NCBI GenBank assembly: GCA_019509985.1
Contig: JAEKLF010000141.1
Location: forward strand, 1-34,140
Direction of reading: 5' to 3'
Length of the DNA: 34,140 bases
DNA from: Burkholderiales bacterium
GTDB taxonomy: Bacteria > Pseudomonadota > Gammaproteobacteria > Burkholderiales > Burkholderiaceae_C
Below the pieces are notes generated by a model. It saw only the letters and a list, made by a program, of their open reading frames with translations. It had not been told where the DNA came from and made no database searches. Both the position numbers and the translations under genes were made by a program. Numbering within the stretch: the stretch's first letter is position 1; every line of letters starts with the position of its first letter. Of this stretch, positions 1 to 7,535 are shown piece by piece.

Positions 1-524
1 GTGTCGCCACTGCGGCTGTAGACGACTTGCGTGAGGCGATTGAGGGCGTCGTAGCTGTAGGTGGCCAGCACGCCGCGCGAATCGGTGCGGGTCTTGAGGT
101 TGCCGGCGGCGTCGTAGGTGCTGTTGGCCGTGCCCGTGTCGGGACTGGTGAGCTGCTTGACGTCGCCGAGTCCCGTGGGCTGGTACTGGGTGACGAGGTT
201 GCGCGGGTCGGTGACCGAGGTCAGCTGGTCCAACAGGTCATAACCTAGCCGTGTGGCACCGTTCTTGGCATCGGTGGTGGTGGTCCGCCGGCCCAGCGGG
301 TCGTAGGCGTGCTGGGTCGCGTAGGCCCGGGTGCTCGGGGCCACGACGGTCTTGGTGGGGTTGCCTTCAGCGTCGTACTCGTAGTTGGTGACCGGGGTGG
401 GTGACACCGGTGGAGGTGGCAGTGTCTGGCCATGCGCCGCCATGCTGAAGATGGCGAGCACGGCGAGGCCGATGCGTTGAACAGTTGCGCGTTTGCCGCG
501 GCGATCTGCGTCTTGATGGCGCAT
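1..524 (-). CDS. RHS/YD-repeat protein, second of a tandem pair (partial, runs off left edge)
   Basis: Reading the minus strand from an ATG at 524-522 gives an open frame to the window edge. The N-terminus is basic and then hydrophobic (RIGLAVLAIFSMAAHGQ), which looks like a signal peptide cleaved near residue 33. A Pro-rich linker follows, then YD-type repeats such as YEYDAEGNPTK, YDPLGRRTTTTD and YSYDALNRLTQVVY. RHS/YD proteins form secreted beta-cage shells that often carry a toxic C-terminal tip; that end lies outside the window. A GGGAG lies just upstream of the ATG. The gene follows the stop of the preceding RHS gene after one codon (TAA CTC ATG) and is in the same frame. The start is well supported; the full length and tip are unknown. 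Confidence 0.8.
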   Translation of the reverse strand, partial: MRHQDADRRGKRATVQRIGLAVLAIFSMAAHGQTLPPPPVSPTPVTNYEYDAEGNPTKTVVAPSTRAYATQHAYDPLGRRTTTTDAKNGATRLGYDLLDQLTSVTDPRNLVTQYQPTGLGDVKQLTSPDTGTANSTYDAAGNLKTRTDSRGVLATYSYDALNRLTQVVYSRSGD

Positions 525-527
525 GAG

Positions 528-3242
528 TTACTCCCTGCCGGTGACTTGTTGAATGCGGTTGAGCGCGTCAGGCACCCGGGTGAGCGTCTTGGCCAGCTTG
601 CCGCTGGGGTCGGTGACGGTCTCGCCGATGCGATTGCCGCTGTTGTCCAGCGTGTAGACGATCTGGTTGCCCAGGCTGTCGGTGACCGAGGTCAGCCGGT
701 GGGCGTCGTCGTAGCCGTAGTTGACGGTGCTGGCGTCCGGCAGCGTGACGGTCTTGAGCAGACCGGTGGGCCAGTACTCGTAGCTCGTCGTGAGCGTGCC
801 CGTCGTGGTGCTCTTGACGCGCTGGCGCAGATCGAAGGTGCGGGTGGTGGTCGTGCCGTTGGCATCGACCATCGTCAGCCACTGGCCGGCCGGGTTGTAC
901 TTCGTGAATTGGATGCTCTGGTTGAGCGCGTTGGTGACCGTCCAGAGATCGCCCAGCGTGTGATCGGCCGTGGTGTCGGTGTAGTAGACGTGGGTGGTCG
1001 TGTTGTTCAGCGGGTCGGTCGCAGTGCGCACCTGGCCGTACTGGTTGTAAGCCCACTGCTGCACGCGGTTGGGCACGCTGGTGTCCACGGTGGCGGTGAA
1101 GCCCAGGGCGCCATTGGCATCCGTGGTGGCCTGCTCGACCTGCTTGCACAGCACGACGATGGGACTCCCATCAGGCAAGGTGGCATTGCTCGGAGCACAC
1201 CAGGTCACTGCCCCGCTGAACGGGTCGGTCTGGCCGTTGTAGACCTTGGTGGTCAGGCGGCGGGGTTCGGCAACCCGGGTCTCCAGGCGCCAAACGGGAT
1301 GCCACTGCGTGCTGATGCGTCGGGCATTGCTGGGCAAGGCGGAACCTTGCGGTGCAACGGCGTCACACGAGCTGTTCGTCGCCAAGCCTTCGACACGGCT
1401 GGACTCCAGATTGCGGCTCAGGTCGTTGGCGTAGCAGGTCCGGTTGCCCTTGAAATCCTCCCTCCAGGCCACGTTGCCGTTGGCGTCGTAGTCCTGTTGC
1501 TTCACGCTGGCTGCGCAACCTGAGCCGGCAGGCTGCGATTGCGCCGTGATGCGCGGCATGCCGTTGACGAGCTTTGTCTGAATCGTGCTGATCGTGCCGT
1601 TGGGTGTCTGGATATCCAGCTCTACGGGATCACCCCAGGTTGTTTCTCGCCAGATGATCCCAGCCGCCGCGTCGTACCACCTGCGGACTGTGGGCGCTGG
1701 CGCAGTCCCCCTCACGACAGAAAATCCGTTCGTTCCTCCGGCGATCTGGGTTGAAACTGCCCGGCCCTGGGCGTCGTATCCATACGAACTCAAGGCCTTG
1801 CCAACTTCATCAGTGATGCCGGTCAATAGCCAAGGCTGATCGCCAGCTTCCTGCCCGTAAGTAAAACTTTTGCTGGTTCCGTCCGGCCACGTGATGCGCT
1901 TGAGCATTCCATTCGTGTCGTAAGCGAATTGAATAACCCCGTCCGAGGACGTAATCGACTGAAGACGCGGTGCCGAACTCGCAAGTGGTCCGGACAGCTC
2001 GAACTGGAAAACCAGCGTTCGGCCGAACGCATCAGTCATCTTGGTCAGTTCAGGAATGGGCCGCCAATTGTTGAAGGAATAGCGCACCGTGTGTTCGTAA
2101 CCGTAGCCCTGACCGCCTATTCCTTGAGACTTTACAAGTGGAGTAACTGCGCCGGATTTAGCGAATTCGTACATTTCATTGGCGAATCGCTCCTTGAGGT
2201 ACCAATGGGCATTGGCAAAGGGGGCGCTTACTGAAAGTCGACCAACAGTTGTAGTTCCCTCAGAAACGCCGCCGAAAGATGCCGCAAACAGTTCCCATTT
2301 GTCCGCCCCGAGAAAAGCTTGATGCGGCTCACCTGCGTAGAACTGCCGCTCGAAATTCAGCGACCACATTGGGCCTGCACCCGCAGGCGGCGGCATGACC
2401 TGACCTCGGCCGATGTATGTACCTTCTGCACTAAGCCCCTTGCGAGTGTTGTACAGAAGATCGATGGAACGTCCAGAAAAGACCAATAACTCAACAGAGG
2501 AAGACTTTGCACCGGTCAGCGGATGTATCGGATTGCCGTATCGCACATCGCATTGATCTTGATTGCGATCGCGGATCGGCTTGCAGGCGCCAACAGAAGG
2601 TTCCCAGTCTGTTCCAATGGGGCACACACAGGTTTGAGCTTCTTCGCTGAAAGCCGTTCCGGAGGGGCATGTGGCGCTGGCAACTAAGCGCGTATCGTCC
2701 GTTGATTGAAGTACCCAGTTCGGACACACAGGAGGGCCGGCCCAGTGGCACTCTTCATTCACATAAGAACAGACAACGGACAAATTTTGATCGCCATCGA
2801 AATTATATGTATATCCACTCTGAGTTGTATACTTTTTAAACCCGACCCAAATCGGTCGTGAGAGACGATTCGCACTCCCATATTTGGCATTTTCCCTATC
2901 CATAAATATGGGACAGGCGTCCGCGGGGTTCTGCACCTCCGACCCTGAGGTCATTTTGTATGAGGTTGGCATTACAGCAACGGCAACCCCGGCGTTGAAG
3001 AGCAGCAAAGCAAAAGCTAGCGATTTGATAAATGCCAGGCTGGACCTGTCACGCGTCCTATTTTCTTTTTGCAAGAAGCCAATTAGTCCATTTGACGCTA
3101 TGAACGGCCCCACAATTCGCCAATAAGCCGCTTGCCATTGAAGGATGGACGCTTCAAAGCGCGTCGACAAGTTTGGAATTGCCATGTTGCTCGGACAGTA
3201 AATTAAAATGGCCGCGCATAAGGAACATATCCAGCTGCGCAA
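528..3242 (-). CDS. RHS/YD-repeat secreted protein, first of a tandem pair
   Basis: Long minus-strand ORF of up to 904 aa. The true start is uncertain: the first Met is at 3242, MAIPNL at 3185 is an alternative, and the clear hydrophobic signal-like segment (SLAFALLLFNAGVAVA) lies near residues 73-88, so a shorter protein is likely. After it comes a Cys-rich region (about residues 105-225), then GNPIHPLTGAK, resembling the DUF6531-type start of RHS shells, then many YD repeats (YDTNGMLKRITWPDG, YDAQGRAVSTQ, YDDAHRLTSVTD) to the C-terminus. It ends in ordinary YD repeats with no core or tip domain, which fits a two-part shell with the following gene. The first half of the coding region (about 1600-3242) is much more AT-rich than the second half, suggesting a mosaic gene. 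Confidence 0.8.
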   Translation of the reverse strand: MRSWICSLCAAILIYCPSNMAIPNLSTRFEASILQWQAAYWRIVGPFIASNGLIGFLQKENRTRDRSSLAFIKSLAFALLLFNAGVAVAVMPTSYKMTSGSEVQNPADACPIFMDRENAKYGSANRLSRPIWVGFKKYTTQSGYTYNFDGDQNLSVVCSYVNEECHWAGPPVCPNWVLQSTDDTRLVASATCPSGTAFSEEAQTCVCPIGTDWEPSVGACKPIRDRNQDQCDVRYGNPIHPLTGAKSSSVELLVFSGRSIDLLYNTRKGLSAEGTYIGRGQVMPPPAGAGPMWSLNFERQFYAGEPHQAFLGADKWELFAASFGGVSEGTTTVGRLSVSAPFANAHWYLKERFANEMYEFAKSGAVTPLVKSQGIGGQGYGYEHTVRYSFNNWRPIPELTKMTDAFGRTLVFQFELSGPLASSAPRLQSITSSDGVIQFAYDTNGMLKRITWPDGTSKSFTYGQEAGDQPWLLTGITDEVGKALSSYGYDAQGRAVSTQIAGGTNGFSVVRGTAPAPTVRRWYDAAAGIIWRETTWGDPVELDIQTPNGTISTIQTKLVNGMPRITAQSQPAGSGCAASVKQQDYDANGNVAWREDFKGNRTCYANDLSRNLESSRVEGLATNSSCDAVAPQGSALPSNARRISTQWHPVWRLETRVAEPRRLTTKVYNGQTDPFSGAVTWCAPSNATLPDGSPIVVLCKQVEQATTDANGALGFTATVDTSVPNRVQQWAYNQYGQVRTATDPLNNTTTHVYYTDTTADHTLGDLWTVTNALNQSIQFTKYNPAGQWLTMVDANGTTTTRTFDLRQRVKSTTTGTLTTSYEYWPTGLLKTVTLPDASTVNYGYDDAHRLTSVTDSLGNQIVYTLDNSGNRIGETVTDPSGKLAKTLTRVPDALNRIQQVTGRE

Positions 3243-3254
3243 TGTTGCAAAGTT

Positions 3255-3283
3255 TACCTACTTGTACTATCGGCTCATGTCAA
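3255..3283 (-). promoter_or_regulatory. Possible sigma-70 promoter for the RHS pair
   Basis: On the minus strand a perfect TTGACA (3283-3278) is followed after 17 nt by TAGGTA (3260-3255), a weak -10. It lies immediately upstream of the RHS ORF in an AT-richer stretch. Transcription from it would start close to 3248, so translation would more likely begin downstream of the ATG at 3242. The weak -10 keeps confidence low. Confidence 0.25.
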
Positions 3284-3459
3284 CACCGGGGGAGAGGCGT
3301 TCAAATATTCACTGCGCTTCTAGGGATTGCGGACGACAACTCGTAGCGCGCGTGAATTCGAGCGCATGAGGCCGCGGCCTAGCCACTGCAGTTCGAGGCG
3401 CTGGAGCGGAGGAGCAACTCGCTGATGACCGGGCAGGATGCGGCGCATGGCCAAGGACG

Positions 3460-3893
3460 TCACGCAGCGTTGACATCAAGCGCAGAAACCACCTCGCCGG
3501 CGATGAGCAGGTGCGGCTTGAGCGTCAGCGCGGGCGATGCCGATGCGCCGGCGTTGCGCACCCGAGAATTGGTGCGGGAAGCGCCCACCGGCATCCGGGC
3601 TGATGCCCACGATCAACAACTGCTCGCGGGCCTCCTCGCGCGCCACCTTAGGTTTCACGCCGAAGGCGATGGGCCTGGCGATGCCATCGAGCATGCGGTG
3701 GCGCGGGTTCAGGGAGGCATAGGGATCCTGGAACACCATCTGGATGTGCCGGCGGAACGACCGGAAGTCGCGCGCGGTGATGCCGAGCAACTCAGGTCCC
3801 TCGAAGCGGATGCTGCCGCCCTCGGGGTGATTCAGACCGACGAACGCGCGGCCGAGGGCGGACTTGCCGCCGCCGGATTCACCACCCGCTTGC
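3460..3893 (-). pseudogene. Fragment of an OppF/DppF-type peptide ABC transporter ATPase
   Basis: The minus strand reads through GESGGGKSALGRAF (Walker A), MVFQDPYASLNPR (Q-loop region) and FSGAQRRRIGIARA (degenerate LSGGQ signature). This is the order seen in OppF/DppF ATP-binding subunits of dipeptide/oligopeptide importers. After IARA the frame is lost; a shift of one base restores ALTLKPHLLIAGEVVSALDV, the Walker B region with D and P of the usual ADEPVSALD replaced, before a stop at 3462-3460. Nothing of the N-terminal part before Walker A or the C-terminal part after Walker B remains. It is a truncated, frameshifted remnant that cannot act as an ATPase. It directly abuts the end of the small ORF at 3879-4085. 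Confidence 0.7.
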
Positions 3894-4085
3894 TTCCAGC
3901 CTCTCGCGGGCCTCGCGGACCAGGAATCGCGCAGCGACTAACTCGCGCGCCTTGGCCTTGCACCTCTCCTCCAGCTGCTCGTCAGGCGGGGAGGCTTGCA
4001 GCTCGGCGAGTAGGGCCTTCAGTTCCTCATCGACCATCGCGCACATGAGCCTCGCGGCGTCCAGATTCAGTTTGAGATCTGACAT
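3879..4085 (-). CDS. Small helical hypothetical protein
   Basis: A 68-residue ORF starting MSDLKLNLDAARLM with a GGGGAAG about 10 nt upstream of the ATG. It is rich in Ala, Glu, Leu and Arg with regular helical spacing (e.g. LEERCKAKARELVAARF) and has no recognised domain. It starts 17 nt after the stop of the HNH-like gene on the same strand, so the two probably share a transcript. Its last codons run straight into the ABC-ATPase fragment and the stop codon lies within the homologous sequence of that fragment, so the original C-terminus may have been replaced at a recombination junction. Function unknown. Confidence 0.5.
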   Translation of the reverse strand: MSDLKLNLDAARLMCAMVDEELKALLAELQASPPDEQLEERCKAKARELVAARFLVREARERLEASGW

Positions 4086-4102
4086 GGCTGCTACTTCCCC
4101 TG

Positions 4103-4408
4103 CTAGCCCTTGCCCGCGCGCCGCTGCGCGCTGCATTGCGTCCGCTCGTCGCGGTCCTTGCGTTTCGCTTCGTCGACCGTCTGCCATTGCATGTTGTGTG
4201 GAGCGTCGGCCCCCTTGGCGCACAGCGGGACGACGTGGTCGACGACGTAACCCGGGCAACTCCCCTTCGTGGCACCGTTGGCGGGGCAAGGATGGGCGCG
4301 CTTGAATTGCGCGACCGCGCTCGCCGAGCGCTGCGGCTTCGCCTGCGCAGCGTCTGGGGCGGCGCCAAGCACACCGACCACTATCGACAGAATCACCAGT
4401 GCTTTCAT
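4103..4408 (-). CDS. Secreted HNH endonuclease-like protein
   Basis: Protein of 101 aa from ATG 4408. The open frame extends further upstream, but that part does not look coding. MKALVILSIVVGVLGAAPDAAQA is a convincing signal peptide. The mature part has Cys pairs (HPCP, GSCPGY), then YVVDHVVPL and NMQWQTVDEAKRKD, matching the DH...P / N / K pattern of small HNH nucleases, which cut DNA using a divalent metal bound by His residues. Small exported HNH proteins of this type are found near mobile elements. The cysteines suggest disulfide bonding in the periplasm, but the substrate is unknown. It is followed closely by the small ORF at 3879-4085. The family call is fairly secure; activity is not shown. 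Confidence 0.65.
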   Translation of the reverse strand: MKALVILSIVVGVLGAAPDAAQAKPQRSASAVAQFKRAHPCPANGATKGSCPGYVVDHVVPLCAKGADAPHNMQWQTVDEAKRKDRDERTQCSAQRRAGKG

Positions 4409-4637
4409 CGTCTGCCCAACGTCAGCTGTCGAGGCCAGTCTAGCCCGGCATCCAGACGTCCGGTCTCGAACTGCCAGGTAGCAGAAGCCAGCGTGGCGCC
4501 AAACGTACTGGCACCATCCCGGCCGCTCAGGCAGTTCGGCACCGATGGAGCTGGGTGACCCGGGCCGAGGGCATGCGCCAGCCTGAGCCATCCTCCTGGG
4601 GCCGCCACCGAAGACCTGCGCATGGCCAAGACGGGCC

Positions 4638-5000
4638 TCACAGCTCCAGCAGGCCGTCGATCTTCTGGCCGAGCTCCAGGGCAAGACGAATGGCCGCCTT
4701 CGTCCCCATGTCGGCACGCCCACCACCGACGTAGAGATTGGCCGTTCGCAAGGTCCGACGAAGCACGGCAGCAGCTTCGCCGACCTCGGCGACTCCGCGC
4801 CCAAGCGAAATCGTCAGCCGAAGCACCTGGACCTCACGATCCATTTGAGACAGATGTACCAATAGCTGGCGTTGCCAGGGTTTGGACGCAGGTGTGGCCT
4901 TCAGGATCGCTTGAACAAGCGCATCCAGGTCACCGATGGCCTTCACCGTCGCGGCGGGAATATCGGGCGAGCCGTCAGGGGTCGAATCAGGACTGTCCAT
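4638..5000 (-). CDS. Hypothetical helical protein
   Basis: A 120-residue ORF from ATG 5000, with an acidic, Pro-containing N-terminus (MDSPDSTPDGSPDIP) followed by a continuous alpha-helical pattern ending KIDGLLEL. No signal peptide, membrane segment or known motif is visible. Codon use is GC-rich at third positions and the amino acid composition is balanced, unlike the opposite-strand ORF, which is Arg/Pro/Ser-rich and looks like a shadow. No clear Shine-Dalgarno sequence precedes the ATG. Function unknown. Confidence 0.5.
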   Translation of the reverse strand: MDSPDSTPDGSPDIPAATVKAIGDLDALVQAILKATPASKPWQRQLLVHLSQMDREVQVLRLTISLGRGVAEVGEAAAVLRRTLRTANLYVGGGRADMGTKAAIRLALELGQKIDGLLEL

Positions 5001-5138
5001 CGGGCGCGCATTGTCGTGGACGGGAGAGGTCGTCCCCTGGTCCTGAGCCGGGCGATGCAGGATTCAGCCTCGAATCCAGCACCGGCCCAATGCCGTTGAG
5101 CCTCTAGATTCTTCGTAACCGCCCATCGGAGATCGGAA

Positions 5139-5369
5139 GTGCAGCTCAACACGCCCACAGCACCCAGCAGCCCAGCCACCGAAACTTCCGTGGTGATCGT
5201 GCGCATGCCGACGGTGCGACGCATGACGGCGCTCGGTCGCTCAACGATCTACAGATTGATGGCGCTGAAGCTCTTTCCCGTTGCGATTCGACTTGGGCCA
5301 CGCGCAGTCGGATGGCGACTGACGGACATCGATCAGTGGCTGGAGGAGCGGCCAGACGCCACCCATTGA
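5139..5369 (+). CDS. AlpA-family DNA-binding regulator
   Basis: A 76-aa protein starting at GTG 5139 with GGAG about 8 nt upstream. The core VIVRMPTVRRMTALGRST followed by IYRLMALKLFP and LGPRAVGWRLTDIDQWLEER is the AlpA/excisionase winged-helix pattern: a MerR-like recognition helix (GRSTIYRLM) and a wing ending in GW. AlpA proteins on mobile elements act as transcription activators or recombination directionality factors controlling excision. No integrase is visible here. The gene ends 13 nt from the end of the convergent membrane-protein gene at 5383. A likely role is regulation of the neighbouring element genes, which is inference. Confidence 0.8.
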   Translation: MQLNTPTAPSSPATETSVVIVRMPTVRRMTALGRSTIYRLMALKLFPVAIRLGPRAVGWRLTDIDQWLEERPDATH

Positions 5370-5382
5370 TTCGGACGAGCCT

Positions 5383-5688
5383 TCAGCCGACCAAAGTCAG
5401 CTTCATCACGACGCCCGCCAACCAGACGGCGAACGCGACACGCCCCCACTTCCAGGTGGTGAACCAGTAGCGATTGTTCTCGCACACTGCGCGATGCAGT
5501 CGGCTGAGAGCGGCAAGGACGCAGATCGCCGTCACGCACGAGCCGAACAGTCCTGCGCGCGCCGGCAAGGCATGAATGACCGCAATCCATGCGATCGGCC
5601 ACGCAAGCGCATCAACGGCAGCAAGCCATCGACGACCCGTCCAATACCGCGCATCCGGCCGCGGTTGCCGCACGACGAGCACCAGCAT
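5383..5688 (-). CDS. Small integral membrane protein, mobile-element associated
   Basis: A 101-aa product from ATG 5688, chosen because GGAG lies 5 nt upstream; the frame could extend to a GTG at 5760. It has a short basic segment (RQPRPDARYWTGRRW) followed by three hydrophobic stretches: ALAWPIAWIAVIHALPA, LFGSCVTAICVLAALSRL and WGRVAFAVWLAGVVMKLTLVG. Between the last two lies CENNRYWFTTWKWGR, rich in aromatics. Similar short membrane proteins accompany VirB-type conjugation regions, as far as I recall, but I cannot assign a function. It is convergent with the AlpA-like gene. Confidence 0.55.
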   Translation of the reverse strand: MLVLVVRQPRPDARYWTGRRWLAAVDALAWPIAWIAVIHALPARAGLFGSCVTAICVLAALSRLHRAVCENNRYWFTTWKWGRVAFAVWLAGVVMKLTLVG

Positions 5689-6319
5689 GTGCACTCCAAA
5701 AAAGTACCGGTGATTCGGTGTGGTGGATTTCAGGCGATCAGTGCCTAACGTTGATACCACACGGCAACCTTTCGTAAAAACTGCGTCCTGGGACGGGTCT
5801 CAACCGATGGAGCCGCGGCGAGTTGTCGGCCACTAAAGCGGCCAGAAGCCGCGTGCTCAAAACGGCGACCTTCAAACGATGACGGGCTCAGGCGTCCCCT
5901 GCTTGACTACGACGAATCTGGGTTCCACGCGTCGCGGGACTTCGCGGCATTGATATGGGTGCGAGGCAGCGTTGCCATACGCATCGCTTCACAAGAATCG
6001 TCGTCCTAGGTGACTTCGCTCAAGCGAACAGCCGGCGTCTCCACCAATGCGGGCGGTCGTGGAACAACTGGCTTCCTCGACGTTGGCGCCCAGCGGCGCG
6101 GCTATGTCCTTGTCGCGGCTGGCCTCAACCGCCGGGACTTCCTGGGACAAAAAGATCCGCCACGGAGTCGTAACTAGCGTCACAAGTTTGATACAGGCGT
6201 ATCGTGGACACATCGTCCTCCGTGATCTCGAATTGCCCCGTAGCTGCCCAGTTTGGCAAGCTGCCCCTGAGCCGCCATCGCGAGCGGCAATGTGGCCAGG
6301 ATGGCCCGCAGGAGCCGGG
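5689..6319 (+). other. 631-nt stretch without a convincing gene
   Basis: Open frames here on either strand are short, change composition abruptly and lack ribosome-binding sites. The only structural element I note is the palindrome at 6190-6203. The stretch separates the small membrane protein from the hypothetical-LuxR pair and probably holds their promoters, possibly with remnants of older genes. Confidence 0.4.
6190..6203. promoter_or_regulatory. Short palindrome upstream of the LuxR operon
   Basis: GATAC-aggc-GTATC is a perfect inverted repeat with 5-nt arms, 117 nt before the hypothetical gene at 6320. The position suits an operator for the LuxR-type regulator or AlpA, but the arms are short and chance occurrence is quite possible. 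Confidence 0.2.
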
Positions 6320-6763
6320 ATGAGCACCAACCGCCAGCCCAGGGCCACGCCAGTCGTGGCGCCTGCTGATGCACCGCAGTTTCAGAGCTACCGCCGCGTC
6401 GATCAGATCGACGAACCCGCACGCCCGCTGGGCGAAAAGCGGGCGGCGCTCCACACCAGGCGACAGCGGACCGCTGGCGCAGCTGGCGGCACTATTTCAC
6501 CCCAGGCTGCGAGCGCCGGGACGCGGGTCATCGCGACGAAGGACGCCGGCGTCGCCTTCGTGATCCGGCGCACGTCCGCAGGCTTGGTCATCGAGCGCAC
6601 GCAACGCCAGCCCGTTGGCGCATGCCTGGTCCAGACGATGTCCTTCCAGGATGCCAGGTGGTTCGATCGATGGTGCGAGTCGGAGCCTGTGCGCTTCGAG
6701 GAACCTGTGCTGTACGACCAGCTGCGTCGCGAAGGCCATGAAGCACTCGGCGGCAAATGGTGA
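6320..6763 (+). CDS. Hypothetical protein translationally coupled to a LuxR regulator
   Basis: A 147-aa protein from ATG 6320, chosen over an upstream in-frame ATG at 6047 because GGAG sits 6 nt before it and because composition becomes protein-like only from here. The N-terminal half is Arg/Pro/Ala-rich and probably disordered. The C-terminal half (from about residue 70, VIATKDAGVAFVIRR, then LVQTMSFQDARWFDRWCE and VRFEEPVLYDQLRREG) looks like a small folded alpha/beta domain with no signal peptide or membrane segment. It overlaps the LuxR-type gene by 26 nt, implying coupled translation. No family recognised. Confidence 0.6.
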   Translation: MSTNRQPRATPVVAPADAPQFQSYRRVDQIDEPARPLGEKRAALHTRRQRTAGAAGGTISPQAASAGTRVIATKDAGVAFVIRRTSAGLVIERTQRQPVGACLVQTMSFQDARWFDRWCESEPVRFEEPVLYDQLRREGHEALGGKW

Positions 6764-7517
6764 GCTGTTCTGTCTGGCGGCGCTGACGCGCGCGCCGGAG
6801 TACGGCAGCAGGGCCCTGGACATCCTGCCCGCCGTCGGAGACGCCGGCAGTGCAGAAGACGCGCTCAGCGGGTTCCGCGAAGTGCTGGCGCTGCTCGGCG
6901 CCGACACGGGCGTGTTCATGAGCTACGTTCGCGACGATGCCACTCGGGCCTCATACCGTTCGTTGCTGGCCTGCGACCCCCTCTGGGCCTCGGAGTACGC
7001 CAAGCGCGGCTGGTACGACCACGACCCCTGGCTTCGCTATGCAAGCCGCGAGACCGAGCCCGTCCGTTCTGAAGACCTCCGGCTGCTGCCGAACGAGGAG
7101 GACTTCGCCAAGGTCTCAGCCACATTGGGATTTGGGTCGGCGTTCATCGTGCCTGCGCCGACCAGCGCCGGATCGTCTCGCGTCGGCGTCTTGTGCCTTG
7201 GGTCCCACAACGCCGGGTTCTTCGACGCTGACGGATTCGGCAAAGTGAGAATACTGGCCCGCGCCCTCAGCATGGAGCTGCATCGCTGGATGCTGCACAC
7301 CATCCGCAGGGAACTGCTGGAACGGTCTCGCATCACGCCGGCCGACATCGAGCTGCTCAGACACGAAGACGCCGGGCGAACCAGCAAGGCCATCGGCGCC
7401 CAGATGAACCTCGACGCCAAGACCATCGACTGCCGCTTCCAAAGGGTCAGCGCGAAACTGGAAACGCCGGACCGTCGCAGCGCTGCGCGCAAGGCCAAGT
7501 TGTACGGACTGATTTAG
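6738..7517 (+). CDS. LuxR-type regulator with autoinducer-binding domain
   Basis: 259 aa from ATG 6738, preceded by GAAGG; the frame runs further upstream but overlaps the coupled gene. Residues of about 30-180 match an acyl-homoserine-lactone-type sensing domain, with W...Y...GWYDHDPWLRYA resembling the conserved W/Y/DP ligand-pocket pattern; the later Trp normally seen in the P..W motif is replaced (PVRSEDL). The C-terminus (ITPADIELLRHEDAGRTS, then IGAQMNLDAKTIDCRF and VSAKL) matches the LuxR helix-turn-helix. No synthase gene is visible, so it may be a LuxR solo. It could couple conjugation to cell density. It ends 18 nt from the convergent MnmH-like gene. Confidence 0.8.
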   Translation: MKHSAANGELFCLAALTRAPEYGSRALDILPAVGDAGSAEDALSGFREVLALLGADTGVFMSYVRDDATRASYRSLLACDPLWASEYAKRGWYDHDPWLRYASRETEPVRSEDLRLLPNEEDFAKVSATLGFGSAFIVPAPTSAGSSRVGVLCLGSHNAGFFDADGFGKVRILARALSMELHRWMLHTIRRELLERSRITPADIELLRHEDAGRTSKAIGAQMNLDAKTIDCRFQRVSAKLETPDRRSAARKAKLYGLI

Positions 7518-7535
7518 CACTGCGTCTTGCGGGTC

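Noticed and set aside
432..1523. 363-aa plus-strand ORF opposite the RHS gene
   Set aside because: Gly/Val/Arg-rich shadow of the YD-repeat coding strand; the minus strand gives clear RHS repeats.
3425..4048. 207-aa plus-strand ORF
   Set aside because: Low-complexity composition; the opposite strand carries recognisable ABC ATPase motifs.
4622..5107. 161-aa plus-strand ORF
   Set aside because: Arg/Pro/Ser-rich with no motifs; the minus-strand frame at 4638-5000 has a more natural composition.
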